Shown here piece after piece: positions 1-7,103 of a stretch of 36,223 nucleotides of DNA. The stretch spans positions 1 to 36,223 of the forward strand of contig CAYYIS010000051.1 in the NCBI GenBank assembly GCA_964470965.1, written 5' to 3'. Positions within the stretch are counted from its first letter, which is position 1. The number at the start of each line of letters is the position of its first letter. Below the pieces are notes generated by a model. That model searched no databases and had not been told where the DNA came from. It was given only the letters and a program-made list of their open reading frames with translations. Origin of the DNA: CAYYIS01 sp964470965 (GTDB taxonomy: Bacteria > JAAXHH01 > JABIQT01). Made by a program: the position numbers and the translations under genes.

Positions 1-64
1 GATTCTTTTCCTGCATATACTTCACCGCCCGACATGGTGGCTCCGTAACTACATAGAACGAACG

Positions 65-1246
65 TCATGCGGGTTCCGAAAGAATTTCCCGGAGTGCCGT
101 GATCAGCCGGTCCACTTCTTCGCACGTGTTGAAAAAATGAACGCTGACCCGCAGGTAGTGAATCCCATTCACCTGGGTACAACTGTTCTGAATTAAGTAA
201 TCATCCCACAGGCGCCGGCTGATCCCCCGCAGATCTTCTCCGTCTATAATAAACGAGGTCATGAAACCAGAAGTGGCGGCGCTCATCGGCACCGTCAGGC
301 GTACGCCGTCAATCTCCTGCAGGCGTTCTTTAAGATAACGACTCAATTCATATCCGTAAGATTGGACTTTCTCCGGCCAGCCTACCTTATGCAGAAAGTC
401 GATCGCCGTGCCCAGTGCCGCAAAATGGGTCTGATCGCGTGTCCCCTGGATATCATAACGGCGTGCTGTAGGTCTCGGACCGAGATCATCGACGATGAAC
501 AGCGGCCGTAATTTGTTCTGGTACTGTTCGTCGATGTAGACCATGCCGGTTCCTTTGGGTCCCAATAGCCATTTATGGCAACTGTTGACGTAGAAGTCGC
601 AATCCATGTCGGATAATTCCAGGTTCACCATCCCGATTGCGTGGGCGCCGTCGACCACGCTGACCGCCCCGTTATCCCGGGCCAACTGGCACAGAGCCCG
701 GGCGGGTGTTATCAGACCGGTAAAATAATAAACGTGGCAGAACGTGATGAGGCAGGTCCGTTCGTTCATGCCTGACGCAAAAGCCTCGGTTATGTCCTCC
801 TTCCGCTCGGCCGTGATCGGCAGGGTGATCCTGCGAATGGTCAGCCCGTCCCGTTCGGCCACGTAGCGCCAAAGGGCCTCCATGGACGGATACTCGTGAT
901 CACTCATCAGGATTTCACCACCGGCGTCAAAGGTCAGTCCCTGCGCCACAAGATTCATTCCCATCGTGGTATTGAGGACCAGCGCGATACGGTCCGGATG
1001 CGCGCCGACAAACGCCGCCAGCTTCTCTCTTGCGGTTTCAGTCAGCGGCCCCAGCGTTTGCCCCATGTGTTTCCCCACATCGGCATTCAATTGTGCCGAG
1101 AGCTCGGCGATGCGGTCTACGACCACCCGGGCGCAGGGCCCGAAAATACCGGCATTCAGGTAGGCGATATCAGATTGTAAGAGAAACTGATCGCGAACAT
1201 CCGCCCAATACGACGCGTCTCGCTTGGAAATAAATCGGTCGGTCAT
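65..1246 (-). CDS. Class V aminotransferase (isopenicillin-N epimerase-like, PLP-dependent)
   Basis: A PLP-dependent fold-type I enzyme of 393 residues, the usual length for class V aminotransferases, cysteine desulfurase-like proteins and isopenicillin-N epimerases. The PLP site is visible: D199-G-A-H202 in the cofactor-binding strand and the Schiff-base lysine K225 in the stretch SCHKWLLGPKGTG. An N-terminal YLNAGIFGP segment is typical of the substrate-binding loop. No signal peptide, so cytoplasmic. The ATG start is supported by an AGGAGG ribosome site just upstream (complement of about 1252-1258). It stands alone on the minus strand, divergent from the binding-protein gene. The real substrate (amino-acid epimerisation, desulfuration or transamination) cannot be decided; several such enzymes are annotated only as aminotransferase V. 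The family call is firm, the specific reaction is not. Confidence 0.9.
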   Translation of the reverse strand: MTDRFISKRDASYWADVRDQFLLQSDIAYLNAGIFGPCARVVVDRIAELSAQLNADVGKHMGQTLGPLTETAREKLAAFVGAHPDRIALVLNTTMGMNLVAQGLTFDAGGEILMSDHEYPSMEALWRYVAERDGLTIRRITLPITAERKEDITEAFASGMNERTCLITFCHVYYFTGLITPARALCQLARDNGAVSVVDGAHAIGMVNLELSDMDCDFYVNSCHKWLLGPKGTGMVYIDEQYQNKLRPLFIVDDLGPRPTARRYDIQGTRDQTHFAALGTAIDFLHKVGWPEKVQSYGYELSRYLKERLQEIDGVRLTVPMSAATSGFMTSFIIDGEDLRGISRRLWDDYLIQNSCTQVNGIHYLRVSVHFFNTCEEVDRLITALREILSEPA

Positions 1247-1570
1247 TATGATTCCTCCTGAACAGGGCCTTAGGTTACCATAAGCTCAATCTCGAATTTT
1301 GGCGCCCCCGTTGAATTTTCGGCACATTGGGGCCGTTCGTTCATGGCTGAAAGTCTTCATCGGGTATCAACATGGTCTGGACGGTCGTGGCGCTCCGCTC
1401 CATGCTCCAGGGTGTTACAGCCTTGTGTCCTCTATGTCAGGACCCTGATCCAGGGAGCGACAGTGTTCCCTGAAAGAGGATACGACAAGAACATACAATA
1501 TAACACCCCAATGTCAAAAAAGCCTTGAAGGTTCTTCCAAGGACACTATTAATTCTTATTACATAAAGTC
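1247..1570. other. Divergent intergenic region
   Basis: About 320 bases between the divergent aminotransferase and binding-protein genes. The left edge holds the AGGAGG ribosome site of the aminotransferase. A possible rightward promoter lies near the right edge. An imperfect inverted repeat (CCTTGAA / TTCCAAGG) sits at about 1524-1542. A 61-codon open frame here (1343-1528) has no ribosome site and a composition unlike a protein, so I do not call it a gene. Confidence 0.5.
1525..1552 (+). promoter_or_regulatory. Possible sigma70-type promoter for the binding-protein gene
   Basis: TTGAAG (1525-1530), 16-base spacer, TATTAA (1547-1552). Transcription would begin near 1560, which suits the ATG at 1598. 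Both hexamers are imperfect and the inverted repeat overlaps it, so this is weak evidence. Confidence 0.3.
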
Positions 1571-1597
1571 TTGAGCATGTCATGCGACCACTTCATC

Positions 1598-3277
1598 ATG
1601 GAGGCCACGATCAGGCACCCTCTTTATGTCTCGATCCTCATGGCTTTTGGCCTGCTGACCCTGGCGCCGGTTACCAAATCCCAATCTCCGAACCAGCAGG
1701 TAAATTCCGTAGGCAAGGTGATGCCTTTCGATGCGGCGCCGCCAGCCGAACAAACGCTCACGGTCATGTTTCCCGAGCCGAAAAGTCTGGACGTCAGCAT
1801 CTTTCCCTATGACGACACGGGGAACCTGCTCCCCTTTGAACCGCTCCTTTGGCGTGATGAAAACCTCCAGCCCGTTGCCGGTGCAGCGGAGCAATACGAA
1901 GCGTCGCCCGACCTAAGGACCTGGACTTTCAACCTGCGTCCCGGCGCCCGCTGGAGTGATGGGCGTCCGGTGACGGCACATGACTTCGTCTACACCTATA
2001 GGCGTATGCTCGACCCTGCCTCTACCAATGCCTATGCCTTCTTTTTTTACGACATAAAGAACGCTGAAGCCATTAGCAAGGGGCACATGGAAGATGTCAA
2101 ACGACTGGGCGTTCACGCGCTGGACGATCTGACCTTCGTCATAGAGACCGAACATCCCGCCCCTTATCTGCCCTATGTGGTCTCCTTCGGCGGCGCCGCG
2201 CCGCCAGTGCCCCGCTGGGCGGTGGAAAAATACGGTCGGAAGTGGACGCAAGCCGAGTATATCGTATCCAACTCAGGCTTCAAACTTGCCGAATGGGTCA
2301 CCGCCAGTCATATGACCTTTGTGGCCGATCCCTATTACAACGGACCGCACAGGCCCTATCTGGAAAAAATCATTCACCCATTCCGGGAATCGGCGGCCAT
2401 CAACATCCTGCCTTATGAAAATAATGAGGTGGATATGGAAGGGGTCGATGTCACCGAAATCGATCGAATTATGAGGGATCCCTTACTCAGCCGGGATCTT
2501 GTCCGGTTTCCTTCACAGGTAACCTGGTACTTTCTGTTCCGCACCCGGCAGACGCCTTTTAACGATATCCGTGTACGCGAGGCCTTTGCCCGTGCGATCG
2601 ACCGTGAGGTGTTGTGTCAGAAGATCCTGCGGGGAGCGGGCGTGCCGGCCTACGGAATGCTCACACCGGAGTTCGAAGCCTACAACGGCAACCAGCACCG
2701 TATGGCCCAGGGTTTTGATCCCGAAAGGGCGGCCGGACTGATGCGGGCAGCAGGTTATCCCCGTGGTAGAGGCTTTCCGCCGCAAGAACTGTGGCTGCGG
2801 TCTCCTTCTCCTACCATTCGACGACTCGCCGTGGCAATGCAGGGTATGTTCAAAGAGCACCTCGGGGTCGATGTCACCCTCCAGTCATCGGCTGATGAGG
2901 CCTCTTATATGGGCCGGCTCTATGATTGGCAGATCAACCTGGGCTTTATTCCCTGGGCGGCCGATTTCCAACATCCCCGCAATATGCTGGATACCATCTG
3001 GCACTCGCAGCCCCGCGGGGCGCAACGCCAGGATTGGACCAATCTCGATTTCGATAGACTGGTGGATCAGGCCCTGGGCGAACTGAATCCGGCCACCCGT
3101 CTACGACTCTATCAGAGGGCGGAAGAGGTACTGATCAATGACTACGGCGGGGCCTTTGTCTTCCATCAAATAGGTTTAGCGTTGCGCAAACCATGGGTCA
3201 AGGGGTATCCGCGCCATGCGGATGGCACGGTCGGCCTCGCGCTCGATTATACCAAGCTTTATATCAGCCGGAAGTAG
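1598..3277 (+). CDS. Exported oligopeptide-binding protein of ABC type (SBP_bac_5 / OppA family)
   Basis: Extracellular solute-binding protein, family 5, which captures peptides or similar ligands outside the inner membrane. The hallmark is the segment WTFNLRPGARWSDG followed by an HDFVYTYRRMLDP stretch, diagnostic of OppA/DppA proteins. The N-terminus carries a hydrophobic signal segment (YVSILMAFGLLTLAPV), with no clear lipobox cysteine, so a free periplasmic protein is likely. I chose the ATG at 1598 (559 residues) because it starts just before the signal segment; an in-frame ATG at 1577 and a TTG at 1571 are also possible, and none has a convincing ribosome site. The gene is followed after 16 bases by a polytopic membrane protein, not by ABC permease or ATPase genes, so its transport partner is unclear. 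Family certain; ligand unknown. Confidence 0.9.
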   Translation: MEATIRHPLYVSILMAFGLLTLAPVTKSQSPNQQVNSVGKVMPFDAAPPAEQTLTVMFPEPKSLDVSIFPYDDTGNLLPFEPLLWRDENLQPVAGAAEQYEASPDLRTWTFNLRPGARWSDGRPVTAHDFVYTYRRMLDPASTNAYAFFFYDIKNAEAISKGHMEDVKRLGVHALDDLTFVIETEHPAPYLPYVVSFGGAAPPVPRWAVEKYGRKWTQAEYIVSNSGFKLAEWVTASHMTFVADPYYNGPHRPYLEKIIHPFRESAAINILPYENNEVDMEGVDVTEIDRIMRDPLLSRDLVRFPSQVTWYFLFRTRQTPFNDIRVREAFARAIDREVLCQKILRGAGVPAYGMLTPEFEAYNGNQHRMAQGFDPERAAGLMRAAGYPRGRGFPPQELWLRSPSPTIRRLAVAMQGMFKEHLGVDVTLQSSADEASYMGRLYDWQINLGFIPWAADFQHPRNMLDTIWHSQPRGAQRQDWTNLDFDRLVDQALGELNPATRLRLYQRAEEVLINDYGGAFVFHQIGLALRKPWVKGYPRHADGTVGLALDYTKLYISRK

Positions 3278-3293
3278 GGCGTTAGACGGAATA

Positions 3294-5210
3294 ATGACCA
3301 GACGTGCCGTTGTCACCGGACTAATTGCAGCAGTCCTGATCAACCTGTGGGCGCAGTTTATGGAGTTCGCTGCGCGTTCCTCTTTAATTACCCTGGCGCA
3401 TCTGCCTATCGCCGCCATTCTGCCGCTCTTTGTGTTGACAGCGGTTGTAAATCCCCTCCTGGGATTGGTACGTCCCGGGACCCGGTTTACCACTCCCGAG
3501 CTGTTTTTGATTTTTGCGTGTATTCTAGTGGCTTCCAGTGTGCCGGGTTTCGGCTTTGTGTTTCATTTCCTGCGGGTCATATCCACGCCATACTACTTTG
3601 TCTCTTCCGAGAACCGGTGGCACGAGGTCTTTTTTGGTCATCTGCCCGACTGGCTGGTGGTGCCCAACCCAAGCAACGCGCTCACCTGGTTTTTCGAAGG
3701 ATTACCCCAGAACCAAGCTATTCCGTGGGAGATCTGGATTATCCCCATGTTCTGGTGGATGACCTTTGTCGGGGCTCTTTTTTTGTGTGGCGCTTGTATG
3801 GTCGTACTGATCCGAAAACAGTGGATCGATTATGAACGATTGAGTTTCCCCTTGGCCCAGATCCCGCTAGCAATGATTCAGACCGATCGTGAACGTTTAA
3901 TTCCCCCCTACCTGCGAAATCGGCTGTTCTGGATTGGTTTTGCTATCCCCCTGACCATAATCGGCTGGAACATCATCGACTACTTCACAGATGTCGGCCC
4001 ACTACGCATCGGTACCCCTTACAGCCACCATGTCGTGTTTGCCCGGGAATTCCCGCCCCTCATTCTCCAGCTCAATTACCTCGTCCTGGCAACAGCTTTT
4101 TTTGCCAATCTCAATGTCTTATTCAGTACGTGGATTTTCGTTCTGGTTCAAACAGTCCAGACGGGATTGTTAAACCGAATCGGCCTGTTGCGGATATCAG
4201 GCTCATTGAACCTCAATGACCTGCCGCTGGTGCATTACTTCGGCGGTTTCGTGGTTTTTATCCTCTGGGGACTCTGGGTGGCCCGGCATCATCTTCTGGC
4301 CGTGTTTTCCCATATTTTTCGACGCAGCCGGAAGCTGGACGACCGGAACGAGTTGATTTCATACCGCGCGGCGTTCTGGGGAATGTCACTGACGTTGTTC
4401 TATGCGGTTGCCTGGCTCTATAGCGCCGGTATGACATTACCCGTCATCGCTTCGTTTCTGGCCGCCCTGTTTATTCTCTATATAGGCATCGCCCGTATTG
4501 TCGCGGAGACCGGACTGGTGTATATGGATTTGCCTATCAACGCCAACGAATTTACTGTTGCGGTTTGGGGTACTTCAGAGATTCCCCTGGCGTCTCTCAC
4601 CAACCTGGGACTGGCCAATGTCTATGCCCGCAACTGGCGACTCTTCTCCATGACGGCGCTGTCTCACCTTATTTACATGGGCGGTAGAACAATTAAAAAC
4701 GGCAGGATACGCCTTTTAGGTCTGATGCTCGCGACCTTGCTGGTGAGCCTGGTTGCCGCCGTCGGTTTCACGGTGTACATGGGATACAATCCCCATCAGG
4801 CGCCCGCCTTTCGCGGCATGTCTCAGCTGCTGTCGCCGGTCTATATAGACATCATTGCCACCTGGGTGCAAAATAAAACCGTGGTCTCACAGATGGAGAA
4901 ACTTTCCTTCGGTCTGGGCGCTGTGGTTATGAGCCTTTTAATTGCGCTGCAATTCTACGTAACCTGGTGGCCCCTGCATCCGGTCGGCTTTGCGCTGGGA
5001 GGAGTTCTCCTGATAAAAGGGCACGTCCTTTCCATCTTTATGGCCTGGTTGATTAAAGGGATTCTGATACGGACCGGCGGTGTCCAGGCCTACCGCAAAG
5101 CTCAGCCCGTGTTTATCGGTCTTTTGGCCGGCTATGCCGTTGCTGTCGGGTTGTCATTTGCCGTAGATGCCATCTGGTTTCCCGGACAAGGACATCGGAT
5201 CCACTACTGA
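3294..5210 (+). CDS. Polytopic membrane protein, DUF6785/DUF6784-type, OPT transporter-like
   Basis: A 638-residue integral membrane protein with many hydrophobic helices over its whole length, beginning with VVTGLIAAVLINLWAQF. The overall pattern and the central segment with LVYMDLPINANEFTV resemble the DUF6785 family, and the C-terminal part (WWPLHPVGF, then FMAWLIKG, then GLLAGYAV) matches the linked DUF6784 region. These domains are found mostly in uncultured bacteria and look like relatives of the oligopeptide transporter (OPT) superfamily, which use ion gradients. I start at the ATG at 3294; an upstream in-frame start at 3216 would overlap the previous gene by 62 bases. Only 16 bases separate it from the peptide-binding protein, so both are probably on one transcript and may work together. 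Transport of peptides is inference. Confidence 0.75.
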   Translation: MTRRAVVTGLIAAVLINLWAQFMEFAARSSLITLAHLPIAAILPLFVLTAVVNPLLGLVRPGTRFTTPELFLIFACILVASSVPGFGFVFHFLRVISTPYYFVSSENRWHEVFFGHLPDWLVVPNPSNALTWFFEGLPQNQAIPWEIWIIPMFWWMTFVGALFLCGACMVVLIRKQWIDYERLSFPLAQIPLAMIQTDRERLIPPYLRNRLFWIGFAIPLTIIGWNIIDYFTDVGPLRIGTPYSHHVVFAREFPPLILQLNYLVLATAFFANLNVLFSTWIFVLVQTVQTGLLNRIGLLRISGSLNLNDLPLVHYFGGFVVFILWGLWVARHHLLAVFSHIFRRSRKLDDRNELISYRAAFWGMSLTLFYAVAWLYSAGMTLPVIASFLAALFILYIGIARIVAETGLVYMDLPINANEFTVAVWGTSEIPLASLTNLGLANVYARNWRLFSMTALSHLIYMGGRTIKNGRIRLLGLMLATLLVSLVAAVGFTVYMGYNPHQAPAFRGMSQLLSPVYIDIIATWVQNKTVVSQMEKLSFGLGAVVMSLLIALQFYVTWWPLHPVGFALGGVLLIKGHVLSIFMAWLIKGILIRTGGVQAYRKAQPVFIGLLAGYAVAVGLSFAVDAIWFPGQGHRIHY

Positions 5211-5230
5211 CAAGCGCTGTTGGCGTTTCT

Positions 5231-5256
5231 CTGGCATTCCGGAAATCCGGGTTCCA
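5231..5256. repeat. Nested inverted repeat in a convergent spacer
   Basis: CTGG (5231) and CCAG (5253) enclose CCGG-AAAT-CCGG (5239-5250). It can fold as a small two-step hairpin just after the membrane-protein stop. No T-run follows on the plus strand, so it is at most a weak 3-prime end structure. Confidence 0.35.
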
Positions 5257-5294
5257 GCATTAACTGCCGATCCAAGCCAGTGATTCGAGGAAAA

Positions 5295-5313
5295 CCGGGT
5301 TAATCAAACCCGG
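5295..5313 (-). terminator. Intrinsic terminator of the epimerase gene
   Basis: CCGGGTT (5295-5301), 5-base loop, AACCCGG (5307-5313). Read on the minus strand the 7-bp stem is followed at once by TTTT (complement of 5291-5294). It lies 42 bases past the epimerase stop and may also slow transcription arriving from the left. Confidence 0.6.
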
Positions 5314-5355
5314 CAAAATCTCTACAGGGAAAAATTAGTCGGCAACCGAAGCCGT

Positions 5356-6210
5356 TCATGATCGGTCCTCCAGAACAGAGCGCAGGGGCACGAAACCTAT
5401 CTCGCGCGCGATGAGACGGATGTCAAACACCGGGTCGCGTTCGTGTCCGGGTCGCTCGTAGTGGGATAGATCGATCCGGTCGGCCTCGGCGCCGTACCAA
5501 CCGCGGATGATATCGGGCACGGGCACTTCACAGCAGGCCTGTCCCCCCACAGCGTTCAGAATGCGAACGCCGGGTTTGTGCGGCGCTTCAGCGGCCATGC
5601 GAAAACAGCGGACGGCATCGCTCTGGTACATCTTTGCCAGACCGCCCATGCTCCATTCGGTGAGAGGGGCCACCCGGCAGGGCGTCGGCCTGCTTCCCTC
5701 GGGCACGATACTGGCAAGGCGCACGTTGATAATATCCAGATCTTCGTTCTGCCGAACCAGATAACGGGTCACTTCCTCCATCAGGTATTTAGACAGTCCA
5801 TAACCGTCGCGATCGAGGCAAGGATGCTCGTCTGGCATGGGCAGTTGCATAGGACGAAAGCGGATGCTCTGGAATCCCACCGCGGCGATGGAACTGGCCA
5901 ACACGAATTTTTTCACCCCGCGGTCGATACCATATCGCAGTAAGTGGTGGGCGCCTGCCACATTGACCCGCAGTCCCGACTCCTCGGTGCAGCCACCGGT
6001 GACCGCGCCCAGGTGGATCATGACATCGAGGGGATGCCCGTCCAGTTTTTGCAGATCGTCCGGCCGGGCAAAATCCCCCTCGATGGAATGCACTCCGGGG
6101 GTTTCTGTAGGGGCCCTGGAAAGACATACCACAGTGTGACCGGCAGACATTTCACCGGCCAGGTTACGGCCGATGAAACCGCTTGTACCGGTAATCAAAA
6201 CATCGCTCAT
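5356..6210 (-). CDS. NAD-dependent epimerase/dehydratase (extended SDR)
   Basis: A 284-residue extended short-chain dehydrogenase acting on a nucleotide sugar or related substrate. The Rossmann motif GTSGFIG is at residues 8-14, an SS pair at 106-107 lies at the catalytic serine position, and the catalytic pair is Y137-x3-K141 in YGLSK. Length is slightly short for UDP-glucose 4-epimerases (about 310-340) but normal for the wider group. I start at the ATG at 6210 because AAGGAA (complement of 6217-6222) sits 6 bases upstream; the frame stays open 26 codons further but that extension has no ribosome site and is not part of the fold. A terminator hairpin follows the gene. The substrate cannot be told from sequence; it stands apart from any sugar-pathway cluster. 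Confidence 0.88.
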   Translation of the reverse strand: MSDVLITGTSGFIGRNLAGEMSAGHTVVCLSRAPTETPGVHSIEGDFARPDDLQKLDGHPLDVMIHLGAVTGGCTEESGLRVNVAGAHHLLRYGIDRGVKKFVLASSIAAVGFQSIRFRPMQLPMPDEHPCLDRDGYGLSKYLMEEVTRYLVRQNEDLDIINVRLASIVPEGSRPTPCRVAPLTEWSMGGLAKMYQSDAVRCFRMAAEAPHKPGVRILNAVGGQACCEVPVPDIIRGWYGAEADRIDLSHYERPGHERDPVFDIRLIAREIGFVPLRSVLEDRS

Positions 6211-7103
6211 GGTCGGTTCCTTACGTGGTTGTTTGGTTATGTTACTTAATCCGGAACTCACGTGTACGTTGGGGCTGAAAAACGGCACCCAAACCTGGCA
6301 CCCGGCTCCTATAGGGTGTGCTCATTCGTCATAGGCATCATCTGTTAATCAAAATGAGTATTGAATTTTGCATGTGATGTAAAATGAGAATATAGGCCTC
6401 CTTCACGACAGGCACAAGTTCTGGGAGCGCAACGTTCAGCAGTGGGGACGTTTATCTTTACACGTGCTGGATCAATTAGACCCTTACAAGTTTCTACGTT
6501 TACTCCATCGGCTTCTGATCCCCCGCACGAACCACCGCATTGATAGACTACCACGCGTGGTAGGGATTAAGCGCTTGACACGTAGAAGCTAGTTATGCAA
6601 TTTTGGTGTACACATTTATCATGGTATGGCAACAGGTGATTTGGTCGTCTTTGTGACAACTCCAAAAAGGCAACGTTCCGTTGAACGGCCGATCCTTTTC
6701 CAAAGGGGTTGTGATCTCAGAAGTCCGTGAAACCACACCGGTTTTACGGTCCCGTATGGATGGTCCGGGTATCAGGTGTGACCGGTTGATATCACGCCAG
6801 GAACGAACGGATCGCCATGTCGAACAACACTCCCCCCGGCAGTAGCGGCATTGAAACCGGTACTTTCAACCGGTACGGCCGGATCGGACCGGATTCCGGA
6901 TTGGCCCGGGTTCGGCGCCCCACTCTAAAACACAATCCCAGCCCAAATGGGGTGGCGCCCGGGCCGGTGAAAAAGTACCGTCGATGATCCGAATGTCCAA
7001 CGCACCCGTATGGCCGCTCATTGTCTTTGATGACATACATTCTGCGGTCGGCGCGGTGGGGCGTGCCTGTCCAATGTAATCCTTCGAAAGGAGAATCCGA
7101 GAG
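6211..7103. other. Long spacer (0.9 kb) without a convincing gene
   Basis: The stretch between the divergent epimerase and M61 peptidase genes is far longer than other spacers here. Short open frames on the minus strand (6345-6554, Cys-rich; 6792-7040) have no ribosome sites and match nothing I recognise. Notable contents are a 16-base perfect palindrome at 6548-6563, a TTGACA at 6575-6580 without a good partner -10, and a CCGG-rich patch with short direct repeats at about 6855-6901. It could hold regulatory sites, an unrecognised RNA or a decayed gene. Confidence 0.5.
6548..6563. repeat. 16-base perfect palindrome, operator-like
   Basis: CTACCACGCGTGGTAG is fully self-complementary. It lies 12 bases before a TTGACA element in a gene-free region. 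Such a dyad is the size of a dimeric regulator's site, but no regulator gene is adjacent, so the role is speculative. Confidence 0.4.

Noticed and set aside
1..64. Gene at the left edge
   Set aside because: The first 64 bases show no coding continuation that can be supported.
1343..1528. 61-codon open frame in the first spacer
   Set aside because: No ribosome site, low-complexity basic/cysteine composition, no family resemblance; likely chance.
6345..6554. 69-codon Cys-rich open frame on the minus strand
   Set aside because: The spaced cysteines look zinc-site-like, but there is only a GTG start, no ribosome site and no recognised family. Worth a homology search, not enough for a gene call.
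6575..6580. TTGACA as a promoter element
   Set aside because: No good -10 hexamer at 16-18 bases; not called as a promoter.
6792..7040. 82-codon minus-strand frame in the long spacer
   Set aside because: Pro/Arg/Gly-rich, no ribosome site; a second minus frame here gives another short unconvincing peptide. Possibly a decayed gene, unsupported.
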